64,000 nucleotides of DNA from Shewanella psychrotolerans (lineage in GTDB: Bacteria > Pseudomonadota > Gammaproteobacteria > Enterobacterales > Shewanellaceae). The position numbers and the translations under genes were made by a program. A model generated the notes under the pieces. The model searched no databases and was not told the DNA's origin. It was given only the letters and a program-made list of their open reading frames with translations. This document shows positions 1 through 9,402 of the stretch, piece by piece (positions within the stretch are counted from its first letter, which is position 1; each line of letters begins with the position of its first letter). Location: NCBI RefSeq assembly GCF_019457595.1, contig NZ_CP080419.1, forward strand, positions 3,038,001 through 3,102,000. Reading direction: 5' to 3'.

Positions 1-127
1 TTAATCTAAACTCATTTAAAAACGGCCAATAACGCCAAGATTCATATTCACACCATTCAGCGTTTGTTAGATAGTTGATACTAGGCTCATGGTGAAAAGC
101 ATGATCTTGCGCTGCAATAGCGCTCAT
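1..127 (-). CDS. Partial unidentified protein, cut by left window edge
   Basis: An open frame starts with ATG at 127 on the minus strand and runs off the left edge without a stop, giving 42 codons. The peptide begins MSAIAAQDHAFHHEPSINYL and continues with several tryptophans and acidic residues (NAEWCEYESWRYWPF). That composition looks like protein and not like random translation. No strong ribosome binding site lies before the ATG, and I do not recognise the family. The start could be elsewhere, or the frame could be fortuitous. No function is assigned. Confidence 0.4.
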   Translation of the reverse strand, partial: MSAIAAQDHAFHHEPSINYLTNAEWCEYESWRYWPFLNEFRL

Positions 128-375
128 GTTGCTAAGATTTAGAAGAATGACAAAAGAGAAGTCAAATAAATAGCTAAATCAATCCGTCGAATAATGATAT
201 TTAAGTCGGTTTAATACCTTGCTCCCCTAACGAGGCCTGATTAATAGAAGCGCTGTTACAAATACAATCAATAACGAATCAAATGCCGCGACCCCGCTCA
301 AAAACCAACACGACAACAAAAACACAGCGGTAGCGCTCCAGCTGAAACAACTTTCTAATCAACGATCAACTCAAA

Positions 376-1128
376 TTATCCTTGGTGTTGTACTTGTTTT
401 GACTTGAGTTTGTTATCAGTAAGCTGTTTTTGCGCGTTTAAAATTTGCATTCCAGCGGTAATGGCGAGTACCGCCTTAGACTTAAACTCGCGGCAATAAA
501 GGGTATAGACCACCACCAGACTCGCAATAATAAACAGCAGTGGATGAAAAAACCAACTTAGTACTGCCATGGCAAAATAGTAAGACCGCAATCCATAGTT
601 ATAAGAATGTGCAGCCTGATCTTGTACTATCGCCATCTGACTAGCGTACTCCATCAGCGCTGTATTCGTGCCGCTCTTATCTATAGGTGTCGCCCCAATC
701 ATGACATTCAAAAATCCATATTGACGCATCGACCAGGTAAACTGGAAAAAAGCCATTACAAAAATAAAGGTCAATAGACCTAACTTAAGTTGAATAAGCA
801 GGTGTATCGGTGGCGCTGTCAGCGGAATAGAAGCAATCACACTTTCTAGTCGCTCAACCTGTGCAAAAAGCGTTAATACACCAGCGAGAACCAGCATTGT
901 TGTAGATGCAAAAAAGGTTATATTTCTTTCTAAATTAGCAAGTAGTGCCGCCTCACCAACCCTGACCTCTCGGCCAATAAGTTGATGCATCCAATGAATT
1001 CGGTGCTGGTGTAAACATTTAGCGATACAGTTAGTCGTTTTAGCTTTCTTGCGCGCAAAGCGAGCATAACCAATCCAGCAAGTAAAAAAACAGATCACAG
1101 CAATAATATCGAGCAACGAATAACTCAT
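376..1128 (-). CDS. DUF599 family inner-membrane protein
   Basis: The protein of about 250 residues has four predicted hydrophobic segments: the N-terminus, a stretch around VLAGVLTLFAQ, one around LGLLTFIFVMAFFQF, and a C-terminal one around FHPLLFIIASLVVVY. The conserved block RQYGFLNVMIGA and a soluble middle are typical of DUF599 proteins, which have no established function. I place the start at the ATG at 1128 (MSYSLLDIIAV). This makes the first transmembrane helix N-terminal, whereas the longer frame up to 1230 adds 34 residues that do not look conserved. It stands alone, divergent from the S41 protease gene. Confidence 0.75.
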   Translation of the reverse strand: MSYSLLDIIAVICFFTCWIGYARFARKKAKTTNCIAKCLHQHRIHWMHQLIGREVRVGEAALLANLERNITFFASTTMLVLAGVLTLFAQVERLESVIASIPLTAPPIHLLIQLKLGLLTFIFVMAFFQFTWSMRQYGFLNVMIGATPIDKSGTNTALMEYASQMAIVQDQAAHSYNYGLRSYYFAMAVLSWFFHPLLFIIASLVVVYTLYCREFKSKAVLAITAGMQILNAQKQLTDNKLKSKQVQHQG

Positions 1129-1386
1129 GGTCGGATAACACCTTAAATAACGCCTTAAGTGGCTGGGAATAAAACTATATTTAATATAAATGGAATTGGA
1201 TGATACGCAATCAATATCATAATGATTCAACTTAATGATTTTTATCAGCCTGAAAGCAATTCTTCACTGACAAAGTGAAATCATCTGTTATAGAATCAAC
1301 TTAACAAAAGCGACACCAATATTCACACACAAGAAACAACCTATCAACAATTGAACCATTAAGAGTCGAATAGTAAAGGATTATTT

Positions 1387-2976
1387 ATGCAGTTACTCAC
1401 TAAAACCCTATTAAGCAGCTTTATGCTATCAAGCCTAATATTAACAGGATGTAGCGGTGGCGGCAGCGATACTGGTAGTAGCTCAAATAATAACGGCTCT
1501 ATTGGCACAGGCAGCACCTTAAAATGGGTTGAAGGTGAGTTTCCCCCTTATCAGCAATTAGCCAATCAATGTGCGGTCAACAATTCAAGTTATGGATTAA
1601 ATGAAAAACTCTGGTTGCGCTCTTGGAGTAACGACACCTATTTATGGTACAACGAAATTATCGATAGAGATCCAGCACCTTACGGTGTCATTGAATACTT
1701 CCAATTATTAAAAACCACCGAACTATCTGCATCGGGTAAAGAGAAAGATAAATTTCACTTCTCTATGCCAACCAGCGAATGGGAGCAACTCAACCAATCT
1801 GGAGCCTCGGTGGGATACGGTTTAAACCTCTATCTGCAACAAGCCAGCGCAGATGTTGATAGGAAAGTGACCGTAACCTATACCGAACCTGGGACTCCTG
1901 CGACCAATGCTAATATCGCTCGGGGCGCCGTTATCGTGAGCATTAATGGCGTCAGTGTAAAAGACGCCAACGATACGGCTTCAATCAACACCCTCAATCA
2001 AGGTTTATTCCCGACAACTGCGGGACAACAAACTCAGTTTTCTATCTTAGACCTGGGAGCCGCTCAGCCCCGAAATGTCACTCTTACGGCACAAACTGTG
2101 GTCTCAACCCCTGTACAAAACGTAAAAACAGTGGCTACGCCCACGGGGAACGTAGGCTATATGCAGTTTAACTCTCACATTGCTACCGCAGAACGTGGAC
2201 TGGTCGATGCGATCACTGAACTAAAAACCCTTGATGTAAAGGATTTGGTACTCGATCTTCGCTATAACGGCGGTGGACTGCTAGCACTTGCGAGTCAGCT
2301 CGGTTATATGATTGCAGGTGAACAAGCAACCGAAAACCGTATCTTTGAACGCAGCACTTTTAACGACAAATACCCAACAACAGATCCTGTCACCGGAGAA
2401 TCACTAACGCCGATGCCATTTATAGATCAATCCATCGGATTTAATTCAGGCCTACTCGGTGCAGGCCAAGCCTTACCTTCACTTAATTTACAGCGCCTCT
2501 ATGTCCTAACCACCGATAGTACCTGCTCAGCGAGTGAAGCCCTCATAAACAGCTTACGCGGCATTGATATTGAAGTGATTCAACTGGGCGGCACAACTTG
2601 TGGTAAGCCTTATGGTTTCTATCCAACACCTAACTGCGGCGAAACCTACTTTACCGTGCAATTTAAAGGGGAAAATGACAAGGGCTTTGGTGACTACTCC
2701 GATGGTTTTGTTCCTAGTACCAGCCCAACACTGGCGAGCGAAATCAAGGGCTGCCAGTTAACAGATGATTTAAGTCATGCATTAGGTGACAAGGAGGAGC
2801 GATTGCTCTCAGCGGCTCTCTATTACCGAGACAACAATCGCTGTCCAACGGCTCCAGCCTCTGTAGCGAAAGCCCCGGCTAAGCCACAATTTGTTGACCA
2901 AGGTTACATACTCGAAGATACCCGACTACAAAATGTGATGTTTAATAATCGCATCTTAACTCAGGTGAAACAGTAG
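1387..2976 (+). CDS. S41 family peptidase, lipoprotein (C-terminal processing protease type)
   Basis: The 529-residue protein has a lipoprotein signal with lipobox LTGC (Cys22) followed by a Ser/Gly/Asn-rich linker. A PDZ-like region lies around residues 140-240 (RGAVIVSINGVSV). The S41 catalytic domain follows, with LVLDLRYNGGG at 287-297, the nucleophile segment TCSASEAL at 379-386 and the general-base lysine in GGTTCGKPYG (Lys407). S41 enzymes use a Ser-Lys dyad to cleave proteins or peptides near their C-termini. It is probably anchored to the outer or inner membrane and acts in the periplasm or at the surface. The next gene starts 3 bp after its stop, so the two are likely co-transcribed. 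The substrate is unknown. Confidence 0.88.
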   Translation: MQLLTKTLLSSFMLSSLILTGCSGGGSDTGSSSNNNGSIGTGSTLKWVEGEFPPYQQLANQCAVNNSSYGLNEKLWLRSWSNDTYLWYNEIIDRDPAPYGVIEYFQLLKTTELSASGKEKDKFHFSMPTSEWEQLNQSGASVGYGLNLYLQQASADVDRKVTVTYTEPGTPATNANIARGAVIVSINGVSVKDANDTASINTLNQGLFPTTAGQQTQFSILDLGAAQPRNVTLTAQTVVSTPVQNVKTVATPTGNVGYMQFNSHIATAERGLVDAITELKTLDVKDLVLDLRYNGGGLLALASQLGYMIAGEQATENRIFERSTFNDKYPTTDPVTGESLTPMPFIDQSIGFNSGLLGAGQALPSLNLQRLYVLTTDSTCSASEALINSLRGIDIEVIQLGGTTCGKPYGFYPTPNCGETYFTVQFKGENDKGFGDYSDGFVPSTSPTLASEIKGCQLTDDLSHALGDKEERLLSAALYYRDNNRCPTAPASVAKAPAKPQFVDQGYILEDTRLQNVMFNNRILTQVKQ

Positions 2977-2978
2977 CC

Positions 2979-3386
2979 ATGATAAAGCCGCGCCTTATTA
3001 ACTGTGTGTTAGGTCTCACCCCATTCCTGTTAATGGGGTGCAGTCTGCAGGCTGATGATAGTCAGACTGCAACCGCATTACCCGCTCCGGTACCAGCCTT
3101 GGTCACAGAGCCTAGCGCCGAGAGTATCAATGAACTGGAAATCGCCATCGCGAACTTACTGAAAATGGAACAGGTGACGATTGCCGATAATGCATTTACT
3201 CGCAATAGTCGCCTCTCTTTAGAGCGAGCGCCTCATACCGATCCTAATGGTCAGTTACTGATGGGGCGAAGCTTTGAACTCCCTGAAATTGTGCAGCTGT
3301 GGATCAGTGGTGATAAATGCTTTTTGACCGATAGCAACAACCATCGCAGCCCCCCACTCACCCACACTCTATGTCAGGCTGAATGA
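2979..3386 (+). CDS. Small hypothetical lipoprotein, partner of the S41 protease
   Basis: The 135-residue protein has a signal peptide with lipobox LLMGC (Cys21). An Ala/Pro-rich linker follows, then a compact domain with two cysteines (DKCFLTDSNN and the C-terminal THTLCQAE). No family is recognised. The ATG lies 2 bases after the S41 stop codon, so translation is probably coupled to the protease. A role as accessory factor or inhibitor of that protease is possible but rests only on position. Confidence 0.7.
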   Translation: MIKPRLINCVLGLTPFLLMGCSLQADDSQTATALPAPVPALVTEPSAESINELEIAIANLLKMEQVTIADNAFTRNSRLSLERAPHTDPNGQLLMGRSFELPEIVQLWISGDKCFLTDSNNHRSPPLTHTLCQAE

Positions 3387-3442
3387 TTAAACTTATTTGC
3401 TTGCAAGGACATGCCACTCACAAATAAGAGTGTACGCCTAAC

Positions 3443-3480
3443 ACAATGGCTGCTTTCCCCAAAGTAGCCATTGTTTATTT
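3443..3480 (+). terminator. Rho-independent terminator after the S41/lipoprotein pair
   Basis: Arms ACAATGGCT and AGCCATTGT enclose a 14-base loop that itself contains CTTT/AAAG pairing, and TTATTTT follows. It lies 57 bp after the lipoprotein stop codon. Confidence 0.8.
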
Positions 3481-3674
3481 TACAGCTTTGCTCAATCGAT
3501 GGTCAGCACTAACTTTATAGCAATATGTGACACCTTTTAGCCATCTAAGCCTTCGTCCCCCCTAGATCTACACTTATAGACCTTGCCTTGATCCCATTTT
3601 GTCTGAAGAACAAGACCCCATCCACTAATAATATTTAGAACCGTCCGCACTGAGTTAGTACATATCCGTCTAAA

Positions 3675-3690
3675 TGTAACAATTGTTACA
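3675..3690. promoter_or_regulatory. Perfect 16-bp palindrome, candidate operator of the TonB-dependent receptor gene
   Basis: TGTAACAATTGTTACA is a perfect inverted repeat ending 51 bp before the receptor start codon. It is followed directly by GTGATAAT, a plausible -10 element (GATAAT, 3693-3698), so a bound regulator would cover the promoter. The regulator cannot be named from sequence. The rest of the 355-bp gap between 3386 and 3742 shows only the terminator at 3443-3480. Confidence 0.6.
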
Positions 3691-3741
3691 GTGATAATAT
3701 CCCGCCAATTGAATTGTTTCCCATCTATATTAAGAGGTCTT

Positions 3742-6135
3742 ATGCGTTTAGCTGTTACCGCATTGGCAGTGTCATCTGCACTAATTATTCCTACCGTTCA
3801 CGCTGAAGAGCAACAAGCCAGCTTCGAAAAAATCGAAATTATAGGCTCACGTATCGCGCTGCGCACAGCAACAGATAGCGTTGCTCCAGTGGACATTATC
3901 ACCGCAGAGCAGCTTGAGTCGACGGGGATGACAGAAACGGCTAAAGCATTGCAATTTGCTGCACCAAGCTACAGTTTTCCTTTCTCATCGGTAACCGATG
4001 GTTCCGATGCTGTGCGCCCCGCAAGCTTACGTGGTCTATCACCCGATCACACCTTAGTACTCGTTAACGGTAAGCGTCGCCACGGCTCAGCCCTTGTGCA
4101 TCTTAGTGGCACTGTTGGTAAAGGCTCATCCAACGTCGACTTAAACGCAATTCCAATCACGGCCATCAAGCGTATTGAAATTCTCCGTGATGGCGCATCG
4201 GCGCAATATGGTTCTGATGCCATTGCTGGCGTCATCAACGTGGTACTAAAAGACGGCAATCAAGGCGGTAGTGTGTCTGCTCAGGCAGGACAAACCTACT
4301 TAGGAGATGGTGAACAATGGCGTGTTGGTGTCAACCACGGTATAAATTTAAGTGACGATGGTTTTGTTAATATTTCTCTCGAAGCCCACCACAAAAATAG
4401 TACTAACCGTGCAGGATTAGATCCGCGCCAACAATATCCAGAGTTATCTGACGACTCACCCGACCCTCGCGAAGCCACTTTTAACCGCAAGAGCCACCAA
4501 GTGGGTGATGCTGAATATGACAACCTAGGCTTATTTATCAATACGGCAAAGTCTATATCAAATAATGGCAAGCTCTACGCGTTTGGCGGCATCAGTCAAC
4601 GCGAAACCAAATCTGGCGCGTTTTATCGCAGAGCTATCGATAAACGTAACCTAACCGAAGTTTATCCCGATGGTTTCTTACCGCAGATAAACCCTAAAAT
4701 TATCGACGCCTCATTGGTATTTGGCTATGAATTCAGTCTAGACAAATGGAATATTGATGCCTCAATAGGCCATGGTGAGAATTCATTTAACTACAATATT
4801 GATAACACCTTAAATGCATCCTTAGGCCCGACGAGCCCAACCGAGTTTGATGCCGGTACACTAACGACCCGTGAAACTAATGTAAATGTCGATGTATCGC
4901 GCTATTTTTCCTTTGTAAATGATTCGGAGATCCTGTTTGCAACGGGTATTTCATGGCGTAAAAACGGCTACCAAATTGAAGCGGGTGAAAGTGGTTCATA
5001 CATCAATGGCGGTTATGATAACCGCGCCGCAGGTAGTCAAGGTTTTACCGGTTTTACCCCTGAATCAGAGGTCGATGAAACCCGCGACAATACCGGTGTG
5101 TATGCAGAACTAGAAAACCAGTTAACCGATGATTTCTATTGGGCCGCCGCACTACGTTACGAAAACTATTCTGACTTCGGCGGCAATACCAGCTGGAAAC
5201 TGGCAGGTCGTTATGACTTTACCGATAGCTTAGCGCTACGCGGAACAATTAACACAGGCTTTAGAGCACCGAGTGTACAACAACTGTACTTTAGCAATAT
5301 CTCAACCTTGTTTAATCCAGATCCTATTACGGGTCAGCTAGTGCCGATGGAATCGGGTACCTTCAACACTCTATCACCTGTGACTAAAGCACTGGAGATC
5401 AATGAACTCGATCCTGAATTATCGCAATCTTTTAGTTTGGGTCTGGTATACCGCAATGATACAGGTTTAGCGCTTACATTAGACGCGTATCAAATCACTG
5501 TGGATGACCGTATTATTCTGTCGAGCTCTGTCACCGCAGACGATTCCCCCTCAGTTGCGCAAGCACTAGCCGGAACCAATGCAGAGTCAGCACGATTCTT
5601 CATCAACGCTGTCGATACTCGTACTCGAGGTGTTGATCTTGTGATAAGCCAAGATTTTGATATCGGTTCGTGGGGGGATTTAAGGACAAACTTAGCCTAT
5701 GCCTATAATAAAACTGAGATCCAAAACATTCATTTTCCACAGGTCTTGGATGGTATAGGTGAAGAGCTATTTGATCGTATCGAACAAACGCGAATGACCT
5801 CTGCTACACCAAATAACACTGGCAATATTGGTATTACCCATGAATTAGGTGATTTCAAGACCAATATGCGTCTTAGTTACTTTGGTGACTATACTGTGGG
5901 CTATTCAACTGGCGATGTGAATTACAGCGATCAATGGGTGATGGACTTATCGGTGCGATATGCTGCTACCGATGCATTAAGCTTCACCGCTGGAGCACAA
6001 AACCTATTTGATGTGTACCCAGAGAAACGTCCAGATAGCAATAATTACAATGGCATCTTCGTATATCCGTTAACCAATACTCCATTTGGTTTCAATGGTG
6101 GTTACTTCTTCTTAGAAGCAAAATATACCTATTAA
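3742..6135 (+). CDS. TonB-dependent outer-membrane receptor
   Basis: This is a roughly 797-residue receptor with an N-terminal signal peptide (MRLAVTALAVSSALIIPTVHA). The plug domain is recognised by IVTAEQLESTGMTETAKAL-like spacing, RGLSPDHTLVLVNGKRRH and IPITAIKRIEILRDGASAQYG. A 22-strand barrel follows, with TonB-dependent receptor motifs such as LRGTINTGFRAPSVQQLYF and a C-terminal aromatic residue (FFLEAKYTY). Receptors of this group import large substrates with energy from TonB. The ligand cannot be deduced. The ATG at 3742 is preceded by AGAGG at good spacing, whereas the longer frame from 3691 would add 17 residues before the signal peptide and begins inside the promoter region. Confidence 0.9.
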   Translation: MRLAVTALAVSSALIIPTVHAEEQQASFEKIEIIGSRIALRTATDSVAPVDIITAEQLESTGMTETAKALQFAAPSYSFPFSSVTDGSDAVRPASLRGLSPDHTLVLVNGKRRHGSALVHLSGTVGKGSSNVDLNAIPITAIKRIEILRDGASAQYGSDAIAGVINVVLKDGNQGGSVSAQAGQTYLGDGEQWRVGVNHGINLSDDGFVNISLEAHHKNSTNRAGLDPRQQYPELSDDSPDPREATFNRKSHQVGDAEYDNLGLFINTAKSISNNGKLYAFGGISQRETKSGAFYRRAIDKRNLTEVYPDGFLPQINPKIIDASLVFGYEFSLDKWNIDASIGHGENSFNYNIDNTLNASLGPTSPTEFDAGTLTTRETNVNVDVSRYFSFVNDSEILFATGISWRKNGYQIEAGESGSYINGGYDNRAAGSQGFTGFTPESEVDETRDNTGVYAELENQLTDDFYWAAALRYENYSDFGGNTSWKLAGRYDFTDSLALRGTINTGFRAPSVQQLYFSNISTLFNPDPITGQLVPMESGTFNTLSPVTKALEINELDPELSQSFSLGLVYRNDTGLALTLDAYQITVDDRIILSSSVTADDSPSVAQALAGTNAESARFFINAVDTRTRGVDLVISQDFDIGSWGDLRTNLAYAYNKTEIQNIHFPQVLDGIGEELFDRIEQTRMTSATPNNTGNIGITHELGDFKTNMRLSYFGDYTVGYSTGDVNYSDQWVMDLSVRYAATDALSFTAGAQNLFDVYPEKRPDSNNYNGIFVYPLTNTPFGFNGGYFFLEAKYTY

Positions 6136-6158
6136 ACCATCATTGTCTCATTCTCCTA

Positions 6159-6188
6159 AAACAGGCCTCTAAACGGCCTGTTTTTTTA
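6159..6188 (+). terminator. Rho-independent terminator of the TonB-dependent receptor gene
   Basis: Arms AACAGGCC and GGCCTGTT with a 7-base loop are followed by a run of seven T, shortly after the receptor stop codon. Confidence 0.88.
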
Positions 6189-6347
6189 TCTCTAGAAACT
6201 CATTCAAGGCGAAGAACGATGGAACGCTTGCCCATTGTGAGGCCGTTCAACACCGAAGTAGGATGCCCATAAAGGCGATAGCACAAGCAACTTGTTCCTG
6301 CTGACTAGCTATGTGAAAATCAATGGCAATAAAATAGAGGATGTAAT

Positions 6348-6530
6348 ATGGCACAGCAACCGAGTCACACCGATGCCGCAGAAAGTGGTCTCAAGCAAGC
6401 AAGCGAAGAAGTAAAACTCGCTGTCGATCTAATTTACCTGCTCGAAACTCATGAGATTGCACCCGAGGTAGCATTAGCGGCATTAGATATCGTGAAGCAA
6501 GATCTACAAGGGAAGTTGAATAAAAAGTAA
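6348..6530 (+). CDS. rsmS: RsmS/YbaM-like small protein (DUF2496)
   Basis: This is a 60-residue protein. Its core VKLAVDLIYLLE and ALAALDIVKQDLQGKL matches the YbaM/RsmS family (DUF2496) of Enterobacteria as I know it. In Pectobacterium, RsmS has been described as a pleiotropic regulator of exoenzymes and secondary metabolism. The mechanism is not settled. The ATG is preceded by an AGAGGATG-type purine stretch (6335-6342). It is a single gene between the receptor and the subtilisin. The family call is good; the regulatory role is carried over by homology. Confidence 0.75.
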   Translation: MAQQPSHTDAAESGLKQASEEVKLAVDLIYLLETHEIAPEVALAALDIVKQDLQGKLNKK

Positions 6531-6623
6531 TGAAACCAAGCTTAGCGGCACCACCTCCAGTCTCCCGCTAGTGCTCCTGCAGATATTCTCCTCTTAATAT
6601 CCAAACACAGACCTAGTTTATAA

Positions 6624-6649
6624 AAAAACGCAGCCTTAGCTGCGTTTTT
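6624..6649 (-). terminator. Terminator of the S8 protease gene (bidirectional shape)
   Basis: Stem ACGCAGC/GCTGCGT with loop CTTA is flanked by A7 on the left and T5 on the right. It can therefore stop transcripts from both sides. It sits 25 bp after the protease stop. Confidence 0.85.
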
Positions 6650-6673
6650 GGATTAATTAATAAAACTATTTAT

Positions 6674-8497
6674 TTAGAACACAACGGTTGCATCAGCAGT
6701 ACAAGTTGAAGTACCAGCATCACAGGCTTTATAAGTGTATGTTCCGCCGCCCTTACTACTGATAGTGTCTGTATAAGTGCTGTTAGCAGAAGTTGTGGTA
6801 ATTTGATTACCATCACGATAAACATCAACATTAGCGCCAGCTGCACCGCTGAAGGTTAAATCAACTTTCTTCACGCCTTTGCTTTTATAGCCATTAGCAG
6901 CAATAGAGAAATCTCCACCAGTTCCACCACCATTATCGCCACCAGCGCAACCATTGGCAGTGAGGTATGCATCTGCCGCAGCGGCCTGAACGATACCGTA
7001 ACCGAAGTAGACATCTTTACCTGCTGCACCACCATCAAGAGCGGTTGCTTTCAGCGCTTCACGGATCTCACTACCAGTACATTGGTTATGATTAGACCAC
7101 ACAAGCGCAGCAATACCTGATACCGCTGGCGTTGCCATTGAGGTTCCACTCATAAAACCGTAATCGGCAGTGCTAATGTCAACCGTGACAGACGTTGCCG
7201 CCGTTAACGCCGCGCGATCCTCTTGCGCCGTGCCCACTGCGGGAATAGTTGTCGCATTAGTATCGCCTAATGTACCGTACAACATCCCTGGTTCATTGTT
7301 GATGATAACAGCACCGATACCACCAGAGTTTTCACAGTTAGCCACTTTATCGTGGAAAGAAATAATACCGCGGTCGATAATACACACATTCCCGTTGGCA
7401 CCAGCATCTGTAGCTTCGGCGGTTCCCATAAAGTATGTGTTACCAGTTACTGTGCCTGAATTTTCCATTGCACTACTCGCGACATAACCACCATCAGCAG
7501 TCAGATTGGAGGCCGTAGCCATGCCAGCAGGATAAGTTGACAGCGTATCAACACCTCCAGCAGTAACTTCAACACAGATAGTTTCATCTATGGTGGCTCT
7601 TTTACCACGACCAGATGTACATGAAGGATACTGAGAGAAATCTGCGATATTATTATTCGCATCATTTGCACCCACCATCATCACTGATGGATAGCCAGCA
7701 GGATATGAACGAACGCTATTACCATCGTTACCGGCTGCGGCAACAACTAAACCACCAGCATCAACGAAAGCTTGAAACGCATTGGACTCCGTAGAATTAG
7801 CACCGCCACCACCTAAACTCATGCTAATGATGTTCGCACCCGCAACACTACACAGATTAGCCGCATGTGCTAGATCTGATGAATAGCCCCATCCTTCAGC
7901 ATTAAACACTTTAATGATGTGCATATCAACGCCAGGCGCCATACCAACAACACCTATATTATTATCGGCCGCACCAATTGTACCCGCGACGTGAGTGCCA
8001 TGTGGGCCACCATTTTCATTCCAATTACCGGTACCAGAATCATTATTACCGCTAATATTATTCCAAACAAAATCAGGATTAGATGCATCAAGCCCGGAAT
8101 CAATGATACAGACCTTCATCCCCGCAGCGCTGTTAAAGCTAATTTTATCGGCTTGAGATTGATACACTGCATAGGGAGTAATCTGCTGTGTCATTGGATT
8201 ACCAGCATCGTCACTAAACCCCATTAAGCGGCGACGTTGATCTGCTTCAACCAATTTGACATGAGGATTGTTTAGTAACCCTTTCACCTGCGCCAAATCT
8301 TTACCGCTGAATGTCGCAGCAATAAAGCCATTGCCATCGACATGGATCTGCGCGCCAAGCTTCTTTGCTAACGCCTTAACGACACCTTTATTGCCATTTT
8401 CCACTTGGATGATGTAACGGTCATCATCAGCAAAAGCCTGTGTTGAAATGCCAACGCTAATTGCCATCACGGCACTTGCTAATTTAGCTAACTTCAT
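6674..8497 (-). CDS. Secreted subtilisin-like serine protease (S8) with PA domain
   Basis: The 607-residue pre-pro-enzyme carries a signal peptide (1-23), an inhibitor I9-type propeptide (about 25-85) and a subtilase domain. The catalytic residues are Asp133 (IIDSGLD), His166 (HGTHVAG) and Ser453 (GTSMATPAVSG), with oxyanion-hole Asn257 (AAAGNDG). A protease-associated (PA) insert occupies about 340-440, between the His and Ser blocks. A Gly-rich linker at about 525 leads to a C-terminal beta-sandwich resembling an FnIII or PKD module. The protein is expected to be secreted and to digest proteins outside the cell. A good ribosome binding site (GGAGAGA) precedes the ATG at 8497. Confidence 0.92.
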   Translation of the reverse strand: MKLAKLASAVMAISVGISTQAFADDDRYIIQVENGNKGVVKALAKKLGAQIHVDGNGFIAATFSGKDLAQVKGLLNNPHVKLVEADQRRRLMGFSDDAGNPMTQQITPYAVYQSQADKISFNSAAGMKVCIIDSGLDASNPDFVWNNISGNNDSGTGNWNENGGPHGTHVAGTIGAADNNIGVVGMAPGVDMHIIKVFNAEGWGYSSDLAHAANLCSVAGANIISMSLGGGGANSTESNAFQAFVDAGGLVVAAAGNDGNSVRSYPAGYPSVMMVGANDANNNIADFSQYPSCTSGRGKRATIDETICVEVTAGGVDTLSTYPAGMATASNLTADGGYVASSAMENSGTVTGNTYFMGTAEATDAGANGNVCIIDRGIISFHDKVANCENSGGIGAVIINNEPGMLYGTLGDTNATTIPAVGTAQEDRAALTAATSVTVDISTADYGFMSGTSMATPAVSGIAALVWSNHNQCTGSEIREALKATALDGGAAGKDVYFGYGIVQAAAADAYLTANGCAGGDNGGGTGGDFSIAANGYKSKGVKKVDLTFSGAAGANVDVYRDGNQITTTSANSTYTDTISSKGGGTYTYKACDAGTSTCTADATVVF

Positions 8498-9122
8498 GAA
8501 AATCTCTCCATTATATTTTTTATTAAGAGTTGCTTGTTAGAATGTTGTTTTAAACAGCAAATACCACGACATTTAAATCTTCCATTGCGACCATATATGA
8601 TATTTACCGCTAGCAAACGAAAACAAACCTATCACAACAACTTAAAAACAACAAACAATCAACAAAAAACAAACATATATTGCATTATAGTGCATTTGGC
8701 ATAGGCAGTACGGCTAAAATGAGAAAATAATAACGTCTATGCGTAATGAAAATGAGCTTAATAACAGGCCAAAAATAATGATTCAAGCGGTGACTCGCGT
8801 AGAAGACGTCGGTAACCAATAAGGTAGATATCCTCCTCAACACGTTTTGACAATGTACAGATGATCAGAAAAAAGCATTATTGATGCCTTTCGACCCAAT
8901 GACTGCAAGCTGTTCTAACCTCAATCTAGTACTAAGTCTGTGACTAGGTCTGATACTCAGGCTAGTCGTTAGCATTTCAAGGTCAAACTCCCAAAAAACT
9001 CACAGAGCATCGACTATCGCTTGTTATTCATCCAGAAGGTAAAGGATTTTATAGAATCGCTTTAGAGTTGATTCAAGGCTGATATACTAGCGAAAGAACT
9101 AACTAATAATGATGATATTAAA
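8498..9122. other. 625-bp intergenic region upstream of the S8 protease gene
   Basis: The stretch is AT-rich near the protease, with runs of AACAAAC-type repeats between 8600 and 8680. It should contain the protease promoter and, at the right end, that of the small gene at 9123. A 27-codon frame from ATG 8738 has no convincing start signal and is not called. No strong hairpin or repeat was found. Confidence 0.5.
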
Positions 9123-9374
9123 ATGAGTGATAACAATCCGCTGAAAACTCAAAAAATGGATTTTTCAGCCATAAATAAAACCACAGCCAAGTCGTTCAAT
9201 GAGCAAAAAAATCTGATTAAGAGGCTGTTCAAAGGTAACACCGTTCAGTGTGAAGTGTGTAAACAACCACTGCAATTGATTGTGCCAACCGATAAGCAAG
9301 CTAGCGGTAAATATGGCGTTTTTTGTAAAAATGGCTGCACCGATATTGAGCTAGAAATGGAAATGATCGCCTAA
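9123..9374 (+). CDS. Small hypothetical protein with a putative zinc-binding cysteine set
   Basis: This is an 83-residue protein. The N-terminal half is polar and basic (NEQKNLIKRLFKGN). The C-terminal half has CEVCKQPL and, 21 residues on, CKNGC, so four cysteines could form a zinc ribbon. I do not recognise a named family. It ends 28 bp before the oxidoreductase gene and may share its transcript. Function is unknown. Confidence 0.65.
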   Translation: MSDNNPLKTQKMDFSAINKTTAKSFNEQKNLIKRLFKGNTVQCEVCKQPLQLIVPTDKQASGKYGVFCKNGCTDIELEMEMIA

Positions 9375-9402
9375 CTAAGCCAACAGCAAACGAGAAAGCA
9401 AT

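Noticed and set aside
8738-8821. 27-codon frame in the region upstream of the S8 protease
   Set aside because: No ribosome binding site, no sign of conservation and a length expected by chance.
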